Positions 47,515-58,574 of a DNA stretch of 64,000 nt are shown piece after piece. The position numbers and the translations under genes are program-made. Within the stretch, counting starts at the first letter, position 1. Each line of letters opens with the position of its first letter. The DNA lies in assembly GCA_038396605.1 (NCBI GenBank), contig CP121690.1, positions 2,388,500 through 2,452,499 of the forward strand, read 5' to 3'. The notes below the pieces were generated by a model. The model was not told the origin of the DNA and searched no databases. It was given only the letters and a program-made list of their open reading frames with translations. Source of the stretch: Eubacteriales bacterium mix99. Its GTDB lineage: Bacteria > Bacillota > Clostridia > Caldicoprobacterales > DTU083.

Positions 47515-50500
47515 TTGATTTTAAAGAAACTGGAGATCTATGGGTTCAAATCTTTTGCAGACCGGATTTATATGAAATTTGACAACGGCATTACTGCCAT
47601 TGTCGGGCCCAATGGCAGTGGGAAAAGCAATATTGCCGATGCAGTCCGCTGGGTTTTGGGGGAGCAGAGCGTCAAATCCCTCCGTGGTTCCAAAATGGAA
47701 GATGTGATTTTTTCCGGTACCGAAACCCGAAAATCCCTGGGCTTTGCAGAGGTGTCCCTGACTTTGGACAATGCAGACGGCGCCCTTCCGGTGGAATATG
47801 CGGAAATCACCATTACCCGCAGGGTTTTTCGATCCGGGGAAAGTGAGTACTATATCAATCGCAGTGCCTGCCGCCTGAAGGATATTGTGATGCTGTTCAT
47901 GGACACCGGCGTTGGAAAGGAAGGATATTCCATTATCGGTCAGGGCCGTATTGATGAGATCCTGAGCAACCGGTCCGAGGAACGAAGATATATATTTGAA
48001 GAAGCTGCAGGAATCGTAAAATACAAGACAAGGCGGGAAGAGGCAGATAAAAAGCTGGAAAAGACACAGGATAATCTGCTGCGTGCGGAGGACATCCTGT
48101 CGGAATTGGAACAGCGGCTTCAGCCTCTGGAGGTGCAGTCCCGAACTGCAAAGGAGTACCTGAAGCGGAAAGAGCAACTGAAGGTTTGTGAAATCAATCG
48201 ATTTCTAAATCAATATACGCATCATATAAAACGGATTTCTGAATGGAAAAAGCAAATGGATGACCTGGAAAAGGAATTGGCATCGCGCAGGAATGAGCTG
48301 GCCAAAATCGAAGCCGGTCGGGACAAGCTGTCAGAATCCCTGAGCCGTCTGAAAGAACAGGCAGAGAAGCTGCGAAAGGAACGCTATGATTTACTGAATC
48401 ATTCTGAACGTCTCCGTGGTGAGCGGAATGTAAGTCTTGAGCGGATGGAGCAATTCAAAAAAGATTCCGTGAGGCTTCAGGACGAGATTTCCCAGGAACA
48501 GAAAGACACAGAGCATTGCTTCCTGCAGAGGAAAACGATGGACGGTGTTCTGACCGGTAAAAAGCAGGCCTTTGGGGAAGCTCAGAAGAAAGCATCCGGA
48601 CTGCAGACAAAAATAGCGGATCTGGACTTGGAAATCAGTTATAATCAAAAACAGACGGAGGAAACCAAAGAAAATATCATCCGGATCCTGAATGCCATTT
48701 CGGATTGCAAAAGTCGTCTGACCCGCTATGAAACGATGGAAACCAACCTGAATTCCAGGCTGGACACCATAACAAAGCGCTCCAATGACATCAGGTCGGA
48801 AAAGGAACATTTGTTGGAATCGGAATCCGCCTGTCGGAACAAGGCCCTGTCAACCATTCAAATGACCGAAAAGAAGCAAAAGGAAAAAGAAGCGCTGGAA
48901 AAGTCCATACAGGAAGAAAAACAGACCCTTTCAGATCAGGAAGAATCCATACAGAAGCAAAAACGGCAACTGGAGGGGGAACGGTCCCGATTGAAATTGC
49001 TCGGGGATATGAAGAGAAGCTATGAAGGTTTCTATCGGGCTGTCCGGGAGGTGCTGACCGCCTGCCGGTCCAATTCCGGCATTGCCGGGAAAGTATGCGG
49101 CGTGGTGGCTTCCCTGATACATGTTCCAAAGGATTTCGAAGTTGCCGTTGAGACAGTTTTGGGAGGCAGTCTCCAACACATTGTTACGGAGAATGAGGAG
49201 GACGCCAAACATCTGATTGGTTTTCTGAAAAAGAATCATTACGGCCGCGCAACCTTTCTGCCTGTTTCCTCCATCCGGGGAAGGACTTTAAACCGCAGGG
49301 AACGGGAGACGCTGGAAATGCCGGGTTGCCTTGGCGTTGCCTCGGAGATGGTTTCCTGTGATCCCAAATATCATGATATTCTGGAGAATCTGCTGGGCAG
49401 GGTTGTGATAGCAAATGATCTGGACGCTGCCATTCGCATTGCCCGGCGCTTTTCCTATTCCTTTCGCATTGTCACGCGGGCAGGGGACGTGGTAAACCCC
49501 GGAGGCTCCATGACCGGCGGAAGCAGTGCGGTGAAGGGAACCGGCATTCTGAGCCGGGACCGGGAAATCCGGGATACACAGCAGGCAATCACTTCACGGA
49601 AGTCCGGCATTGCAGACCTGGAATCCGAAAAAGAAAGATTGCAGATCGTTTATCGCGATCACAGGCAAAGCCTGGAGAAAGCGGGATCTGAGCTGAGAAA
49701 TATGGAAAAGATTCAGATTTCAGAGAAGGAAGATCTGCGTCGGGTAACGGCTCAAAAAGTTCAGGCGGAGAAGGAACTGGATGCATACCGGGAGGAGCGG
49801 AACCAAATTGATCAGGGCTTGAAGGAATTGCACTCTACCATCGAAAAGGCGAAACGGGAGATATCCTCACTGAAGGAAAAAAATGCGGATATTGAGACAA
49901 AAGTCGGGGATTCGGAACGCAATTGGAAGGAAAAACTGAAGAAAAAAGAAAGTCTTCATCAAAAATGGACCGATATCCGGATTCAGACGGCAGCTTTGCA
50001 GCAGGAGGTGCAGGGTCTGGAGGATCAGATAGGACGAATTCAGGAGGAGGCAGATCATCACAGTGCATCCATGGGTTCCAAAAAGCAAAAGCTTTTAAAT
50101 AACAAGGATGAGACGGAAAAAATCCAGGGATCCATGGAACAGATGAAAGGCAGAATCCAGGACATGGACAACCAGGCGGAGAGCATGCAAGTGAAAATGG
50201 AGGAAACAGAAAGGCAGAGGGGGAAAGCCGAATCCCGTCTTCAGGAGATGGAGAAGGATATCCGGAACTTGGATCAGTCTTCCGGGGAACTGACCGACAA
50301 AAAGTACCGGTTTGAGGTGCAATGTTCAAGATATGAGGCAGAACTGGAAAATTACCAGAATAATATATGGGAAGAATATGAGATCACCTACCGGAACGCG
50401 CTGTCCTATCGGGATGATTCCCTGACTCCAGGTGAGATAAAGGAGCGGATCCGGGCATTGAAAAAGGAAATTTCCGATTTGGGGGAAGTCAATGTCCGCG

Positions 50501-51084
50501 CCATTGAAGAGTACCAAAAGGTCCGGGAACGATATCAGTTTCTGAAGGAGCAGCGTAATGATCTGATCACGGCAAGGGAAAATCTGCAGGAAGTCATAGA
50601 AGATATTACGGAAACCATGAAGAAACAGTTCCGAAAAGAGTTTGACATCATCAATGAATATTTCGCCACCACATTTCACCAGCTGTTCGGCGGGGGACAT
50701 GCCCGGTTGGTACTGGAAGATCCAAAAGATGTTTTGAACTGCGGCATTGCTATTACTGCACAGCCTCCGGGAAAGAAACTGCAGAACCTGTCCCTGTTGT
50801 CCGGAGGAGAGCGCACCCTGACGGCAATAGCGATCCTTTTTGCCATATTGAAGCATAAGCCGACACCGTTTTGTGTACTGGATGAGATTGATGCTGCGTT
50901 GGATGACAGCAATGTAGAGCAGTTTGGGAAATATATCAGGGAATTTTCCCGGGATACCCAGTTTATCATTATTACGCACAGGAAGGGCACTATGGAAGCC
51001 AGTGATGTTCTGTATGGCATTGCTATGGAGGAAAAGGGAGTTTCCAGCCTTATTTCCGTCAAGTTTGATGAGATGGTCAGTTAG
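47515..51084 (+). CDS. smc: Chromosome segregation protein Smc
   Basis: An 1189-residue condensin ATPase organising the chromosome. N-terminal head with Walker [14 protein letters not shown] (about 32-44) and Q-loop region [14 protein letters not shown]. Two long coiled-coil arms (about 170-500 and 680-1020) flank the hinge (about 510-670, [23 protein letters not shown] and later PGGSMTGGS). C-terminal head: signature [12 protein letters not shown] (near 1094) and Walker [14 protein letters not shown]. The start is TTG 47515 with GAGGTG about 8 bases upstream. Next to ftsY; scpA and scpB are not in the window. Confidence 0.97.
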   Translation: MILKKLEIYGFKSFADRIYMKFDNGITAIVGPNGSGKSNIADAVRWVLGEQSVKSLRGSKMEDVIFSGTETRKSLGFAEVSLTLDNADGALPVEYAEITITRRVFRSGESEYYINRSACRLKDIVMLFMDTGVGKEGYSIIGQGRIDEILSNRSEERRYIFEEAAGIVKYKTRREEADKKLEKTQDNLLRAEDILSELEQRLQPLEVQSRTAKEYLKRKEQLKVCEINRFLNQYTHHIKRISEWKKQMDDLEKELASRRNELAKIEAGRDKLSESLSRLKEQAEKLRKERYDLLNHSERLRGERNVSLERMEQFKKDSVRLQDEISQEQKDTEHCFLQRKTMDGVLTGKKQAFGEAQKKASGLQTKIADLDLEISYNQKQTEETKENIIRILNAISDCKSRLTRYETMETNLNSRLDTITKRSNDIRSEKEHLLESESACRNKALSTIQMTEKKQKEKEALEKSIQEEKQTLSDQEESIQKQKRQLEGERSRLKLLGDMKRSYEGFYRAVREVLTACRSNSGIAGKVCGVVASLIHVPKDFEVAVETVLGGSLQHIVTENEEDAKHLIGFLKKNHYGRATFLPVSSIRGRTLNRRERETLEMPGCLGVASEMVSCDPKYHDILENLLGRVVIANDLDAAIRIARRFSYSFRIVTRAGDVVNPGGSMTGGSSAVKGTGILSRDREIRDTQQAITSRKSGIADLESEKERLQIVYRDHRQSLEKAGSELRNMEKIQISEKEDLRRVTAQKVQAEKELDAYREERNQIDQGLKELHSTIEKAKREISSLKEKNADIETKVGDSERNWKEKLKKKESLHQKWTDIRIQTAALQQEVQGLEDQIGRIQEEADHHSASMGSKKQKLLNNKDETEKIQGSMEQMKGRIQDMDNQAESMQVKMEETERQRGKAESRLQEMEKDIRNLDQSSGELTDKKYRFEVQCSRYEAELENYQNNIWEEYEITYRNALSYRDDSLTPGEIKERIRALKKEISDLGEVNVRAIEEYQKVRERYQFLKEQRNDLITARENLQEVIEDITETMKKQFRKEFDIINEYFATTFHQLFGGGHARLVLEDPKDVLNCGIAITAQPPGKKLQNLSLLSGGERTLTAIAILFAILKHKPTPFCVLDEIDAALDDSNVEQFGKYIREFSRDTQFIIITHRKGTMEASDVLYGIAMEEKGVSSLISVKFDEMVS

Positions 51085-51100
51085 AGCAGGAGGAATCTGA

Positions 51101-52033
51101 ATGGAAAGCGACGACAGGAAGAAAAAAGGTTTTTTTTCAAGACTGAAGAACGGTCTCACCAGGACCAGGGGCAGTATCACAGATCGGGTGGATGAATTGA
51201 TCCGGTACTATCGTCAGATAGATGATGATTTTTTCGACGACCTGGAAGACACATTGATTATGGGGGATGTCGGGGTGCCAACCAGTGAAAAAATCATTTC
51301 CGGTATACGGGAAAAGGTAAAAGAGGATAAAATAGGGGATCCTTCAAGAATCAAGGACCTGCTAAAGGATAGTATTACCTCCATTTTGAAAAGGAATACA
51401 CAGCCTCTGATCCTTCCGCACCCGACGGTACTGTTGGTAGTCGGCGTCAATGGAGTAGGCAAGACCACTACCATCGGGAAGCTGGCGGACCGCTACCGAA
51501 AGCAAGGCAAAAAAGTACTGGTGGCTGCGGCAGATACGTTTCGCGCTGCTGCAGGGGAGCAACTGGAAATCTGGTGCAAACGGGCGCAGGTCCCCATTAT
51601 TCGCCATAAAGAGGGAGCAGACCCTTCTGCAGTGGTTTTTGATGCTATTCAATCTGCCAGGTCCAGGGGAACGGACATCCTGCTCTGCGATACAGCCGGG
51701 CGGCTTCACAATAAAAAGAATCTGATGAATGAATTGGAAAAGATGAATCGGATTATTGACCGGCAATTTCCGGAAGCCCATAAGGAAGTCCTTTTGGTCC
51801 TGGACGCCACAACCGGTCAGAATGCCGTTTCCCAGGCATCCCTGTTTCGGGAAGTGGTTGGAATCAATGGCATTGCCTTGACGAAACTGGATGGAACCGC
51901 AAAGGGTGGGGTCATCATCGCTGTGAAGTCCCTGCTTGATATCCCGGTTTATTATGTAGGCGTAGGGGAGCAGACAGAGGATTTGCAGCCTTTTGTACCA
52001 GAAGATTTTACAGATGCCCTGTTTGAATCTTAG
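51101..52033 (+). CDS. ftsY: Signal recognition particle receptor FtsY
   Basis: A 310-residue SRP receptor GTPase at the membrane. NG domain only; the acidic N-terminal A domain seen in E. coli is reduced to a short basic/charged stretch ([18 protein letters not shown]), likely a membrane-targeting helix. GTPase motifs: [49 protein letters not shown] and [15 protein letters not shown] 51101 has AGCAGGAGGAA upstream. Forms the receptor pair with Ffh two genes later. Confidence 0.97.
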   Translation: MESDDRKKKGFFSRLKNGLTRTRGSITDRVDELIRYYRQIDDDFFDDLEDTLIMGDVGVPTSEKIISGIREKVKEDKIGDPSRIKDLLKDSITSILKRNTQPLILPHPTVLLVVGVNGVGKTTTIGKLADRYRKQGKKVLVAAADTFRAAAGEQLEIWCKRAQVPIIRHKEGADPSAVVFDAIQSARSRGTDILLCDTAGRLHNKKNLMNELEKMNRIIDRQFPEAHKEVLLVLDATTGQNAVSQASLFREVVGINGIALTKLDGTAKGGVIIAVKSLLDIPVYYVGVGEQTEDLQPFVPEDFTDALFES

Positions 52034-52068
52034 GCCAAATGACGAACCTGGTTATCAAAGAAAAATGC

Positions 52069-52097
52069 TTGACGGATCCATTCAGCTATAGTATAAT
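52069..52097 (+). promoter_or_regulatory. Strong promoter for ylxM-ffh-rpsP operon
   Basis: TTGACG (52069-52074), 17-bp spacer, TATAAT (52092-52097): only one base from consensus. About 60 bp before ylxM. Confidence 0.88.
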
Positions 52098-52160
52098 AGC
52101 AACCTGTAAAGGAAAAATACTTGACTGCCGGAAAAGTATAACGCAGGGATGGAATGCAGG

Positions 52161-52499
52161 ATGAATAAATTTGAAGAAATGGCTTCCTTGCTGGATTTAT
52201 ACGGTGGACTGCTGACCGACAAACAGAAGGATGCCATGGATCAGTATTATAACTATAACCTTTCTTTACAGGAAGTGGCTGATAATGAAGGAATCACCAG
52301 GCAGGGGGTACATGATCTGATTCAGCGTTCGGAGCATACTTTACGGATCACCGACGAAAAGCTGGGCTTCCGGAGTCAGTTGTCTGAAATCCGCGCCGGT
52401 CTGGAGCATGCAGACCGGCAGCTGGAGGAACTGGCAGCTGGTTTGGACGCATGCCGGCAGGAAATGAACCGGCTGAAGAGCAACTGTATGGGAGGTTGA
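52161..52499 (+). CDS. ylxM: YlxM-type helix-turn-helix protein, SRP-associated
   Basis: A 112-residue protein of the YlxM/p13 family. A sigma-70 region 4-like helix-turn-helix is clear (LLTDKQKDAMDQYYNYNLSLQEVADNEGITRQGVHDLIQRSE), followed by a helical tail. Members sit before ffh and modulate the SRP in relatives. ATG 52161 is chosen on family N-terminus; ATG 52149 is also possible, and neither has an ideal ribosome site. ffh starts 4 bases after its stop. Confidence 0.88.
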   Translation: MNKFEEMASLLDLYGGLLTDKQKDAMDQYYNYNLSLQEVADNEGITRQGVHDLIQRSEHTLRITDEKLGFRSQLSEIRAGLEHADRQLEELAAGLDACRQEMNRLKSNCMGG

Positions 52500-52503
52500 G
52501 AAT

Positions 52504-53829
52504 TTGCCGTTTGAAGGTCTGGCGGATAAGCTGCAGGCAACTTTCAAAAAGCTTACCGGAAAGGGCAAACTGAATGAGAAGGATGTAAAGTCCGCCATGC
52601 GGGAAGTGAAGCTGGCATTGCTGGAAGCGGATGTCAACTTTGTCGTTGTGAAGGATCTGATCCGGAAAATAACTGATCGTGCTGTGGGGCAGGAGATTAT
52701 GGAAAGCCTGACTCCCGGGCATCAGGTCATCAAGATCGTGAACGAAGAACTGACTGCATTGATGGGAGGAACCCAAAGTAAGGTAACCATTGCTTCCAGC
52801 CCGCCGACCATTCTTATGCTGGTTGGGCTGCAGGGTGCCGGAAAGACGACTCATGCCGGCAAATTGGCCCGTTATTTCAGGAAGCAGGGCAAGAATCCAC
52901 TGCTGGTAGCTTGCGATATCTATCGCCCTGCCGCAATAGAGCAGCTAAAGATTGTTGGGGAAAAGGTGAATACACCGGTCTTTGAGCGCGGACGGGAAAA
53001 TCCTGTTGCCATTGCCAAAGAGGCTCTGGAGTATGCAAAGGATCATCAGTATGACATGCTTCTGGTGGATACGGCAGGACGGCTTCATATCAATGAAGAG
53101 CTGATGGAGGAACTGAAGTCCATCAGGAACGGCATCCATCCTCATGAGATTTTGCTTGTAGTGGATGCCATGACCGGGCAGGATGCTGTCAATGTGGCCC
53201 AGTCCTTTCATGAAAAGCTTGGAATAGACGGAGTGATCCTGACCAAGCTGGATGGGGATACCAGGGGAGGCGCTGCACTGTCCGTCCGGGCGGTGACCGG
53301 AAAGCCAGTCAAGTTTGTCGGTACGGGGGAAAAGCTGGAGGATCTGGAGGTGTTTCATCCGGATCGAATGGCATCCCGGATCCTTGGTATGGGCGATGTG
53401 CTGACTGTGATTGAGAAAGCACAGGCCAACATGGACAGCAGGAAAGCACAGGAAATGGAGAAAAAGCTCCGTACCCAGACGTTTACCCTGGATGATTATC
53501 TGGAGCAGCTGGAGCAGATCAAGGGAATGGGTTCCATGAGCGATATCCTGGCCATGATACCTGGGCTGAATGCAGGGAAACTGAAAGGAGTTCAGGTTGA
53601 CGAAAGACAAATCCCCAGAACCCAGGCAATCATTCAATCCATGACAAAGAAGGAACGGAACAATCCTTCTCTGATCAATGCCAGTCGCAGGAAACGAATT
53701 GCTGCCGGAAGCGGGGCCCGTATTCAGGATGTCAATCAACTGCTGAAATCCTATGAGGAATTAAAAAAGATGATGAAGCAGCTCAATGGAGCAAAAGGCA
53801 AAAAAGGCAGATTCCGATTGCCTTTTTGA
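52504..53829 (+). CDS. ffh: Signal recognition particle protein Ffh
   Basis: A 441-residue SRP54 GTPase that captures signal sequences at the ribosome. N-domain helices; G-domain with [15 protein letters not shown] (G1; the residue after GKTT is His, where Thr is commonest), [38 protein letters not shown]; and a C-terminal methionine-rich M domain (about 325-430, [12 protein letters not shown], then [13 protein letters not shown] and RIAAGSG) that binds SRP RNA and signal peptides. Start TTG 52504 with TGGGAGG about 8 bases upstream. The SRP RNA gene is not in this window. Confidence 0.97.
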   Translation: MPFEGLADKLQATFKKLTGKGKLNEKDVKSAMREVKLALLEADVNFVVVKDLIRKITDRAVGQEIMESLTPGHQVIKIVNEELTALMGGTQSKVTIASSPPTILMLVGLQGAGKTTHAGKLARYFRKQGKNPLLVACDIYRPAAIEQLKIVGEKVNTPVFERGRENPVAIAKEALEYAKDHQYDMLLVDTAGRLHINEELMEELKSIRNGIHPHEILLVVDAMTGQDAVNVAQSFHEKLGIDGVILTKLDGDTRGGAALSVRAVTGKPVKFVGTGEKLEDLEVFHPDRMASRILGMGDVLTVIEKAQANMDSRKAQEMEKKLRTQTFTLDDYLEQLEQIKGMGSMSDILAMIPGLNAGKLKGVQVDERQIPRTQAIIQSMTKKERNNPSLINASRRKRIAAGSGARIQDVNQLLKSYEELKKMMKQLNGAKGKKGRFRLPF

Positions 53830-53923
53830 TTGCCGGCACGCCGCAGATCTGCCGTTTCGGAGTTTGCGGCTGGTTTCCCGATCCTTTAAGGATTGGGTTG
53901 ATTCTTTTGTTGGAGGTGAGAAT

Positions 53924-54163
53924 GTGGTAAAAATCAGATTAAAAAGAATTGGGAAAAAGAAAGCACCTTTTTATCGTATCGTAGTTGCAGATTCCCGCTA
54001 TGCAAGGGACGGAAGGTTTTTGGAGGAAATCGGGCATTACAATCCCAATACCAATCCTTCCGAGATGGAAGTTGATGCGGATCGGGCAAAGGATTGGCTG
54101 AATAAAGGTGCTCAGCCTACAGACACGGTCCGTGCCCTTCTGAAGAAAAACGGTATACTATAG
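53924..54163 (+). CDS. rpsP: Ribosomal protein S16
   Basis: A 79-residue small-subunit protein: [24 protein letters not shown] and [10 protein letters not shown]. The start is GTG 53924, with TTGGAGGTGAG 7-8 bases upstream; the nearby ATG at 53922 is out of frame, and an in-frame ATG at 53786 lies inside ffh and would add 46 unrelated residues. Confidence 0.96.
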   Translation: MVKIRLKRIGKKKAPFYRIVVADSRYARDGRFLEEIGHYNPNTNPSEMEVDADRAKDWLNKGAQPTDTVRALLKKNGIL

Positions 54164-54175
54164 GAGGCATATGGA

Positions 54176-54403
54176 ATGGCTGAATTGGTGGAATTCCTGG
54201 CAAAGTCCCTGGTGGATCATCCGGATCAGGTGGATGTCCGGACAGTGGAGGGAAATGAAGGAATGACCATAGAGCTTCGGGTGGCATCCGATGACATGGG
54301 TAAGGTAATCGGAAAGCAGGGCAGAATTGCAAAAGCCATTCGAACGGTGGTCAAGGCGGCTGCTGTCAGGGAAAACAAAAAGGTTGCCGTTGAAATCGTA
54401 TAA
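54176..54403 (+). CDS. khpA: KH-domain RNA-binding protein KhpA
   Basis: A 75-residue single KH domain (YlqC in Bacillus). The GxxG loop is GKQGRIAKAIRTVVKAA. KhpA pairs with KhpB/Jag and affects cell division and small-RNA biology in relatives. Between rpsP (12 bp) and rimM (16 bp), the standard order. Confidence 0.93.
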   Translation: MAELVEFLAKSLVDHPDQVDVRTVEGNEGMTIELRVASDDMGKVIGKQGRIAKAIRTVVKAAAVRENKKVAVEIV

Positions 54404-54419
54404 AAGGCGTGAGAAAGGG

Positions 54420-54941
54420 ATGCTGGATTATTTATCCGTTGGCGTTGTGCTGAAGCCTCATGGCCTGAAAGGCGAAATCAAGGTGAAACCACTGTCGGAT
54501 GAGAAAAGACGTTTTGATGAATTGACATGCGTCTGTGTGAAGAAGGAAGAGGGCTACAAAGAGCTGGCAATTACAGCCCGGCGATATGACAGGGATTTTG
54601 TCTATCTGTATCTGAAAGACTGTTGCACGGTGGAATCGGTGGAGCCCCTGCGGGGTCAGTATCTGTGGATTCCCCGGAAAATGGCCCGTGTTTTGCCAAA
54701 AGATACTTTCTTTATCGGGGACTTGATCGGCTGCAGGGTTTGGACGGACGCCGGAAAATTTCTGGGAACCATTGAAAACATACTAAGAACCGGCAGCAAC
54801 GATGTATATGTTGTAGAAGGGCCGGAGGGAGAAATGTTGCTTCCTGCCCTGAAAAGCGTCGTGACCCGGGTGGATCCTTCAGTGGGAACGATTCTTGTGG
54901 ATCTTTCCGATATGAGGGGGCTGTTGCCGGATGAAAATTGA
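54420..54941 (+). CDS. rimM: 16S rRNA processing protein RimM
   Basis: A 173-residue 30S maturation factor. N-terminal beta-barrel with VGVVLKPHGLKGEIKVKPLSD, then PRC-barrel domain (DTFFIGDLIGCRVWTDAGKFLGTIENIL, then SNDVYVV and MLLPALKSVV). ATG 54420 follows GAGAAAGG. Overlaps trmD by 11 bases. Confidence 0.95.
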   Translation: MLDYLSVGVVLKPHGLKGEIKVKPLSDEKRRFDELTCVCVKKEEGYKELAITARRYDRDFVYLYLKDCCTVESVEPLRGQYLWIPRKMARVLPKDTFFIGDLIGCRVWTDAGKFLGTIENILRTGSNDVYVVEGPEGEMLLPALKSVVTRVDPSVGTILVDLSDMRGLLPDEN

Positions 54942-55668
54942 TATTCTTACTTTATTTCCGGAAATGTTTGATGCCTTTCGGATGACCAGCATTGTAGGCA
55001 GGGCTGTGGAAAAGAAGATTCTTGATCTGGAGATCTTCAATATTCGTGATTTTGCCGCAAATAAGCATAGCCAGGCCGATGATTACCCCTATGGCGGTGG
55101 CGCCGGTATGGTATTGATACCTCAGCCATTATCCGATGCGTTGGATTATGTTCTGTCCCGATATTTCGGTGAGAAGCCGAAGGTGATCTATCTGTCCCCT
55201 CAGGGGATGGTATGGAATCAGCGTCTGGCAGATGAGATTTCAAAAGAGCCTGCAATGATTTTGCTGTGCGGGCATTATGAGGGGATTGACCAGCGTATTA
55301 TTGATAAATATGTGGATCAGGAGATTTCCATCGGTGATTATGTATTGACCGGCGGGGAGCTTCCCGCCATGGTCCTGACAGACTGCGTTGCCCGCTTGAT
55401 TCCCGGTGTATTGGGCAGTTCCGAGTCCATCCTGGAGGAGTCCCACTCAACCGGCTTGCTGGAATATCCTCAATACACCAGGCCTGCGGAATATGATGGG
55501 AATACGGTACCGGAAGTTCTGCTGTCCGGGAACCATAAGGAGATCAGCAAATGGCGGAGGCGGCAGAGCCTGAAAAATACGTTTTTGAAACGCCCCGATT
55601 TGATAAAGAAAGCGGAGTTGTCGCAGGAAGATCAGGATTGGCTCAATGAGCAGAAGAATAATTTTTGA
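54931..55668 (+). CDS. trmD: tRNA m1G37 methyltransferase TrmD
   Basis: A 245-residue SPOUT enzyme methylating G37 next to the anticodon to prevent frameshifting. Trefoil-knot motifs: [42 protein letters not shown]; plus the earlier [14 protein letters not shown]-terminal domain complete. Starts inside the end of rimM. Confidence 0.97.
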   Translation: MKIDILTLFPEMFDAFRMTSIVGRAVEKKILDLEIFNIRDFAANKHSQADDYPYGGGAGMVLIPQPLSDALDYVLSRYFGEKPKVIYLSPQGMVWNQRLADEISKEPAMILLCGHYEGIDQRIIDKYVDQEISIGDYVLTGGELPAMVLTDCVARLIPGVLGSSESILEESHSTGLLEYPQYTRPAEYDGNTVPEVLLSGNHKEISKWRRRQSLKNTFLKRPDLIKKAELSQEDQDWLNEQKNNF

Positions 55669-55674
55669 CATTTC

Positions 55675-55704
55675 TTGCGCCGAAAATATAGATTATGATA
55701 TAAT
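55675..55704 (+). promoter_or_regulatory. Extended -10 promoter for rplS
   Basis: TATAAT at 55699-55704 preceded by TG one base upstream (TGATATAAT), with TTGCGC 18 bases further (55675-55680). A TTGACA at 55665-55670 is too far upstream to pair with this -10. It gives rplS separate transcription with a leader of about 70 bases. Confidence 0.7.
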
Positions 55705-55777
55705 CCAGGTTGTGACGGGCAGGAAGGCCGCTTTTCCTGAAAAGTCGGGAATGTCTTGTAAAAAGGAGGGAAGAAAC

Positions 55778-56128
55778 ATGAATATAATAGACACTTTGGA
55801 GCAGGAACAATTGAAAAAGGATATAACGGAATTTTCCGTTGGAGATACTGTAAAAGTATATGTAAAGGTCGTGGAAGGTACCCGCGAAAGGCTGCAGGCA
55901 TTTGAAGGCACTGTGATTCAGCGCAATGGCGGCGGTGTCAGCGAAACCTTTACGGTTCGAAGGGTTTCCTATGGAGTGGGTGTTGAGAGGACATTTCCTC
56001 TTCATTCTCCCAGAGTTGCACAGATTGAAGTCCTGCATCGCGGCAGGGTACGCAGGGCAAAGCTTTTCTATCTGCGGAACCGGGTCGGGAAAGCAGCAAA
56101 AGTCAGAGAAATTCAAGGCAATAAATAA
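55778..56128 (+). CDS. rplS: Ribosomal protein L19
   Basis: A 116-residue large-subunit protein at the subunit interface. [29 protein letters not shown] then [24 protein letters not shown]. The frame is open from 55646, but ATG 55778 has AAAAGGAGGGAAG directly upstream. Confidence 0.97.
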   Translation: MNIIDTLEQEQLKKDITEFSVGDTVKVYVKVVEGTRERLQAFEGTVIQRNGGGVSETFTVRRVSYGVGVERTFPLHSPRVAQIEVLHRGRVRRAKLFYLRNRVGKAAKVREIQGNK

Positions 56129-56133
56129 TGATG

Positions 56134-56165
56134 TGGGACCGGAAAAACGGTCCCATATTGTTTTA
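56134..56165 (+). terminator. Probable terminator after rplS
   Basis: TGGGACCG (56134-56141), a 6-base loop and CGGTCCCA (56148-56155), followed by ATATTGTTTTA. The T-tract is interrupted, so some read-through into lepB is plausible. Confidence 0.7.
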
Positions 56166-56192
56166 TATGTCCGATAAGGCAGGTGTTCCCCA

Positions 56193-56837
56193 ATGGAGGA
56201 AAAAGAGAGGAATTCTTCCGGTATAAATCCGGAAGGGAAAAATATCAGGCGGTCCACGACAGAAACAGATGCGGAAGGAAACAATGATGAAAAAAAAGTC
56301 TCTTCCAAAAAGGAAACGAACGATCCGCTGAAGGAAATGAAGGAATGGATTCAGGCAATCGTTACAGCCGTCGTGCTTGCGCTCCTGATCCGTACTTTTC
56401 TGTTTGAAATCATACTGGTGGATGGTTCTTCCATGCTTCCGACGCTCCATGACGCAGACCGGATTTTTGTCAATAAAATCGGATATTTCATAGGAGAGCC
56501 GAACCATGGCGATGTCGTGATTTTTAAAACTCCGGAAGATCCGCATACCAATTATGTAAAGCGGATCATCGGGCTGCCGGGGGATCGGGTTCGAATCAGG
56601 GACGGGGTCGTTTATGTAAATGATAAGGCTTTAATGGAACCATATATTCTGGAACCGCCTTATGATGATTACGAAGAAGTGACGGTTCCAAAAGGTACCT
56701 TTTTTGCTTTGGGGGACAACCGGAACGGCAGTAAGGACAGCAGGGATCTTCATGTGGGTTTTGTCCCTATGGACAATCTGCTTGGAAAAGCGGTATTCCG
56801 CCTGTGGCCACTGGATCGCCTGACACAGATTCATTGA
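56193..56837 (+). CDS. lepB: Signal peptidase I
   Basis: A 214-residue membrane protease releasing secreted proteins. An unusually charged N-terminal tail of about 50 residues precedes a single membrane helix (about 53-75). Catalytic Ser80 in VDGSSMLPTL and Lys123 in YVKRIIGLPGD form the dyad; GDNRNGSKDSR is box E. ATG 56193 lies after a short gap from the rplS terminator, with a modest ribosome site (GGTGTTCCCCA is poor), making the start a little uncertain. Confidence 0.94.
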   Translation: MEEKERNSSGINPEGKNIRRSTTETDAEGNNDEKKVSSKKETNDPLKEMKEWIQAIVTAVVLALLIRTFLFEIILVDGSSMLPTLHDADRIFVNKIGYFIGEPNHGDVVIFKTPEDPHTNYVKRIIGLPGDRVRIRDGVVYVNDKALMEPYILEPPYDDYEEVTVPKGTFFALGDNRNGSKDSRDLHVGFVPMDNLLGKAVFRLWPLDRLTQIH

Positions 56838-56872
56838 ACTTCATCCATCAAAAACGGAAAGAGGTTTTTATT

Positions 56873-57739
56873 TTGACAATCAACTGGTATCCCGGACATA
56901 TGGCCCAGGCCAAAAAGCTGATCCAGGAGAACCTGAAGCTGGTGGATATGGTAATTGAACTGCTGGACGCCAGGATCCCGGTCAGCAGCATCCACCCGGA
57001 TTTTCAAAGCATGTTCCGTGATAAAATCCTGGTAATGGTGCTGAACAAGAGCGACTATGCCGATCCGCGAAAAACAGGAATCTGGATAAAATATTTTGAA
57101 GAGCGGGGAAACGCTGCTCTTGCCATCAACTCCCTGGATGGGCAGGACGGAAAGCGTTTAAAAAAGATGGTTTTGGAACTGGCAGATCAGAAAAGCCGGG
57201 AAATCCGACGACGTAAAGGAATTCACAAGACCATCCGTGCAATGGTGGTGGGGATTCCGAACGTAGGGAAGTCCACTCTGATCAACCGGCTTTCCGGGGC
57301 GGTGAAAGCAAAAACCGGCAACCGCCCTGGCGTCACCAGGGCAAAGCAATGGGTAAGGGTTACTCCATATTTTGAATTGCTGGATACTCCCGGACTTCTG
57401 TGGCCCAGATTGGAGCAGGAAAGGACAGGTCTGCATCTGGCATATACTGGTTCCCTCCGGGAAGAGATCATGGACCAGGAGGAAATTGCCTGCCACTTTC
57501 TGAAGGAGATGGCCGGACTGTATCCGGAGCTTCTGACAGATCGGTATCACCTGAAGGATTTCAATAAGCATGGCGATGAACTTCTGCAGGATATTGCGCA
57601 AAACCGCGGTTGGCTGGATACCGGTGGGATACCGGACAGGGAGAGAAGTTCCAGGCAGGTGTTAAAGGAATATCAATCCGGGTTATTGGGCAGGACCACA
57701 TTGGAGATTCCGGAGGAGGGCGTGGCAGGTTCCAGGTAA
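56873..57739 (+). CDS. rbgA: Ribosome biogenesis GTPase RbgA (YlqF)
   Basis: A 288-residue circularly permuted GTPase for late 50S assembly. Opening INWYPGHMAQAKKLI is typical. Permuted order: G4 LNKSDYAD, then G1 GIPNVGKSTLINRL, then G3 DTPGLLWP. C-terminal helical ANTAR-like domain follows. Start TTG 56873 with AAAGAGG about 8 bases upstream; a longer frame from 56804 overlaps lepB and is rejected. Confidence 0.95.
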   Translation: MTINWYPGHMAQAKKLIQENLKLVDMVIELLDARIPVSSIHPDFQSMFRDKILVMVLNKSDYADPRKTGIWIKYFEERGNAALAINSLDGQDGKRLKKMVLELADQKSREIRRRKGIHKTIRAMVVGIPNVGKSTLINRLSGAVKAKTGNRPGVTRAKQWVRVTPYFELLDTPGLLWPRLEQERTGLHLAYTGSLREEIMDQEEIACHFLKEMAGLYPELLTDRYHLKDFNKHGDELLQDIAQNRGWLDTGGIPDRERSSRQVLKEYQSGLLGRTTLEIPEEGVAGSR

Positions 57740-57755
57740 GGGGGCTTTTGAAAAA

Positions 57756-58538
57756 GTGAACATACATAATATTTCCATCCCGGAAGTCCGCAGTATGCTT
57801 CGGAAGGAACCGAATCCGGAACAGCTGCTGGCAGCAATGGAAGAAGACAGCCGTATTGGTGTGAAAAAACTTCTGGTAAAATATTACCGCCTGCAGGAAG
57901 CACTCCAAAAGCAAAGGGAAAAGTCAGAAACGATGCTAGTTGAAGAGAGACGGTTATGGGCCGAAGGGTACGCTCTTGTTGGAGGAATGGATGAGGTTGG
58001 ACGCGGGCCTCTGGCAGGACCGGTTGTTGCAGCGTGTGTTATTTTGCCTCCGGATCTGGTCATTGAAGGAGTGGATGACTCCAAAAAGCTTACCGCCGGC
58101 AAACGGGAAAGATTTTATGATATCATTTCTGACAAGGCGGAGGCAATCGGAGTTGGCATGGTCGGTCCGGAGCGAATCGATGAAATCAATATCTACCAGG
58201 CAACCATGGAGGCCATGTTCCAGGCTGTGAATGCCTGCAGAAAAGCGCCGCAGTATGTTCTGATTGATGCCATGCACCTGGAATCCCTGTCTGTCCCTCA
58301 ACTGTCCATTGTAGGCGGGGATGGAAAGTCCCAGTCCATTGCGGCTGCTTCCATTATTGCAAAGGTTACACGGGACCGGATGATGGACAAGCTGGCAGGA
58401 ACCTATCCGCAATATGGTTTTGAGCAGCATAAGGGTTACGGCACAAAACAACATGTGGAGGCGATCCGGCGATATGGCATGTCACCCATCCATCGCCGGA
58501 GCTTCATGAAGAAGATCCTGCAGGGAAAGACTCTGTAA
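57756..58538 (+). CDS. rnhB: Ribonuclease HII
   Basis: A 260-residue enzyme removing ribonucleotides from DNA. An N-terminal helical extension (about 1-70, as in Bacillus RNase HII) precedes the catalytic core: GMDEVGRGPLAGPVVAA, VDDSKKLTAGKRE, LIDAMHL and the later SIAAASIIAKVTRDR. GTG 57756 is the start; AAGGGGG lies about 12 bases upstream, rather far. The usual follower yraN is missing. Confidence 0.95.
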   Translation: MNIHNISIPEVRSMLRKEPNPEQLLAAMEEDSRIGVKKLLVKYYRLQEALQKQREKSETMLVEERRLWAEGYALVGGMDEVGRGPLAGPVVAACVILPPDLVIEGVDDSKKLTAGKRERFYDIISDKAEAIGVGMVGPERIDEINIYQATMEAMFQAVNACRKAPQYVLIDAMHLESLSVPQLSIVGGDGKSQSIAAASIIAKVTRDRMMDKLAGTYPQYGFEQHKGYGTKQHVEAIRRYGMSPIHRRSFMKKILQGKTL

Positions 58539-58574
58539 GGAAAGGACTGCAAAGAGAAGGGGGGCTTCTTTGTC

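Noticed and set aside
53786-53923. Upstream ATG extension of rpsP
   Set aside because: It lies inside ffh and would add 46 residues unlike S16; GTG 53924 has the correct ribosome site.
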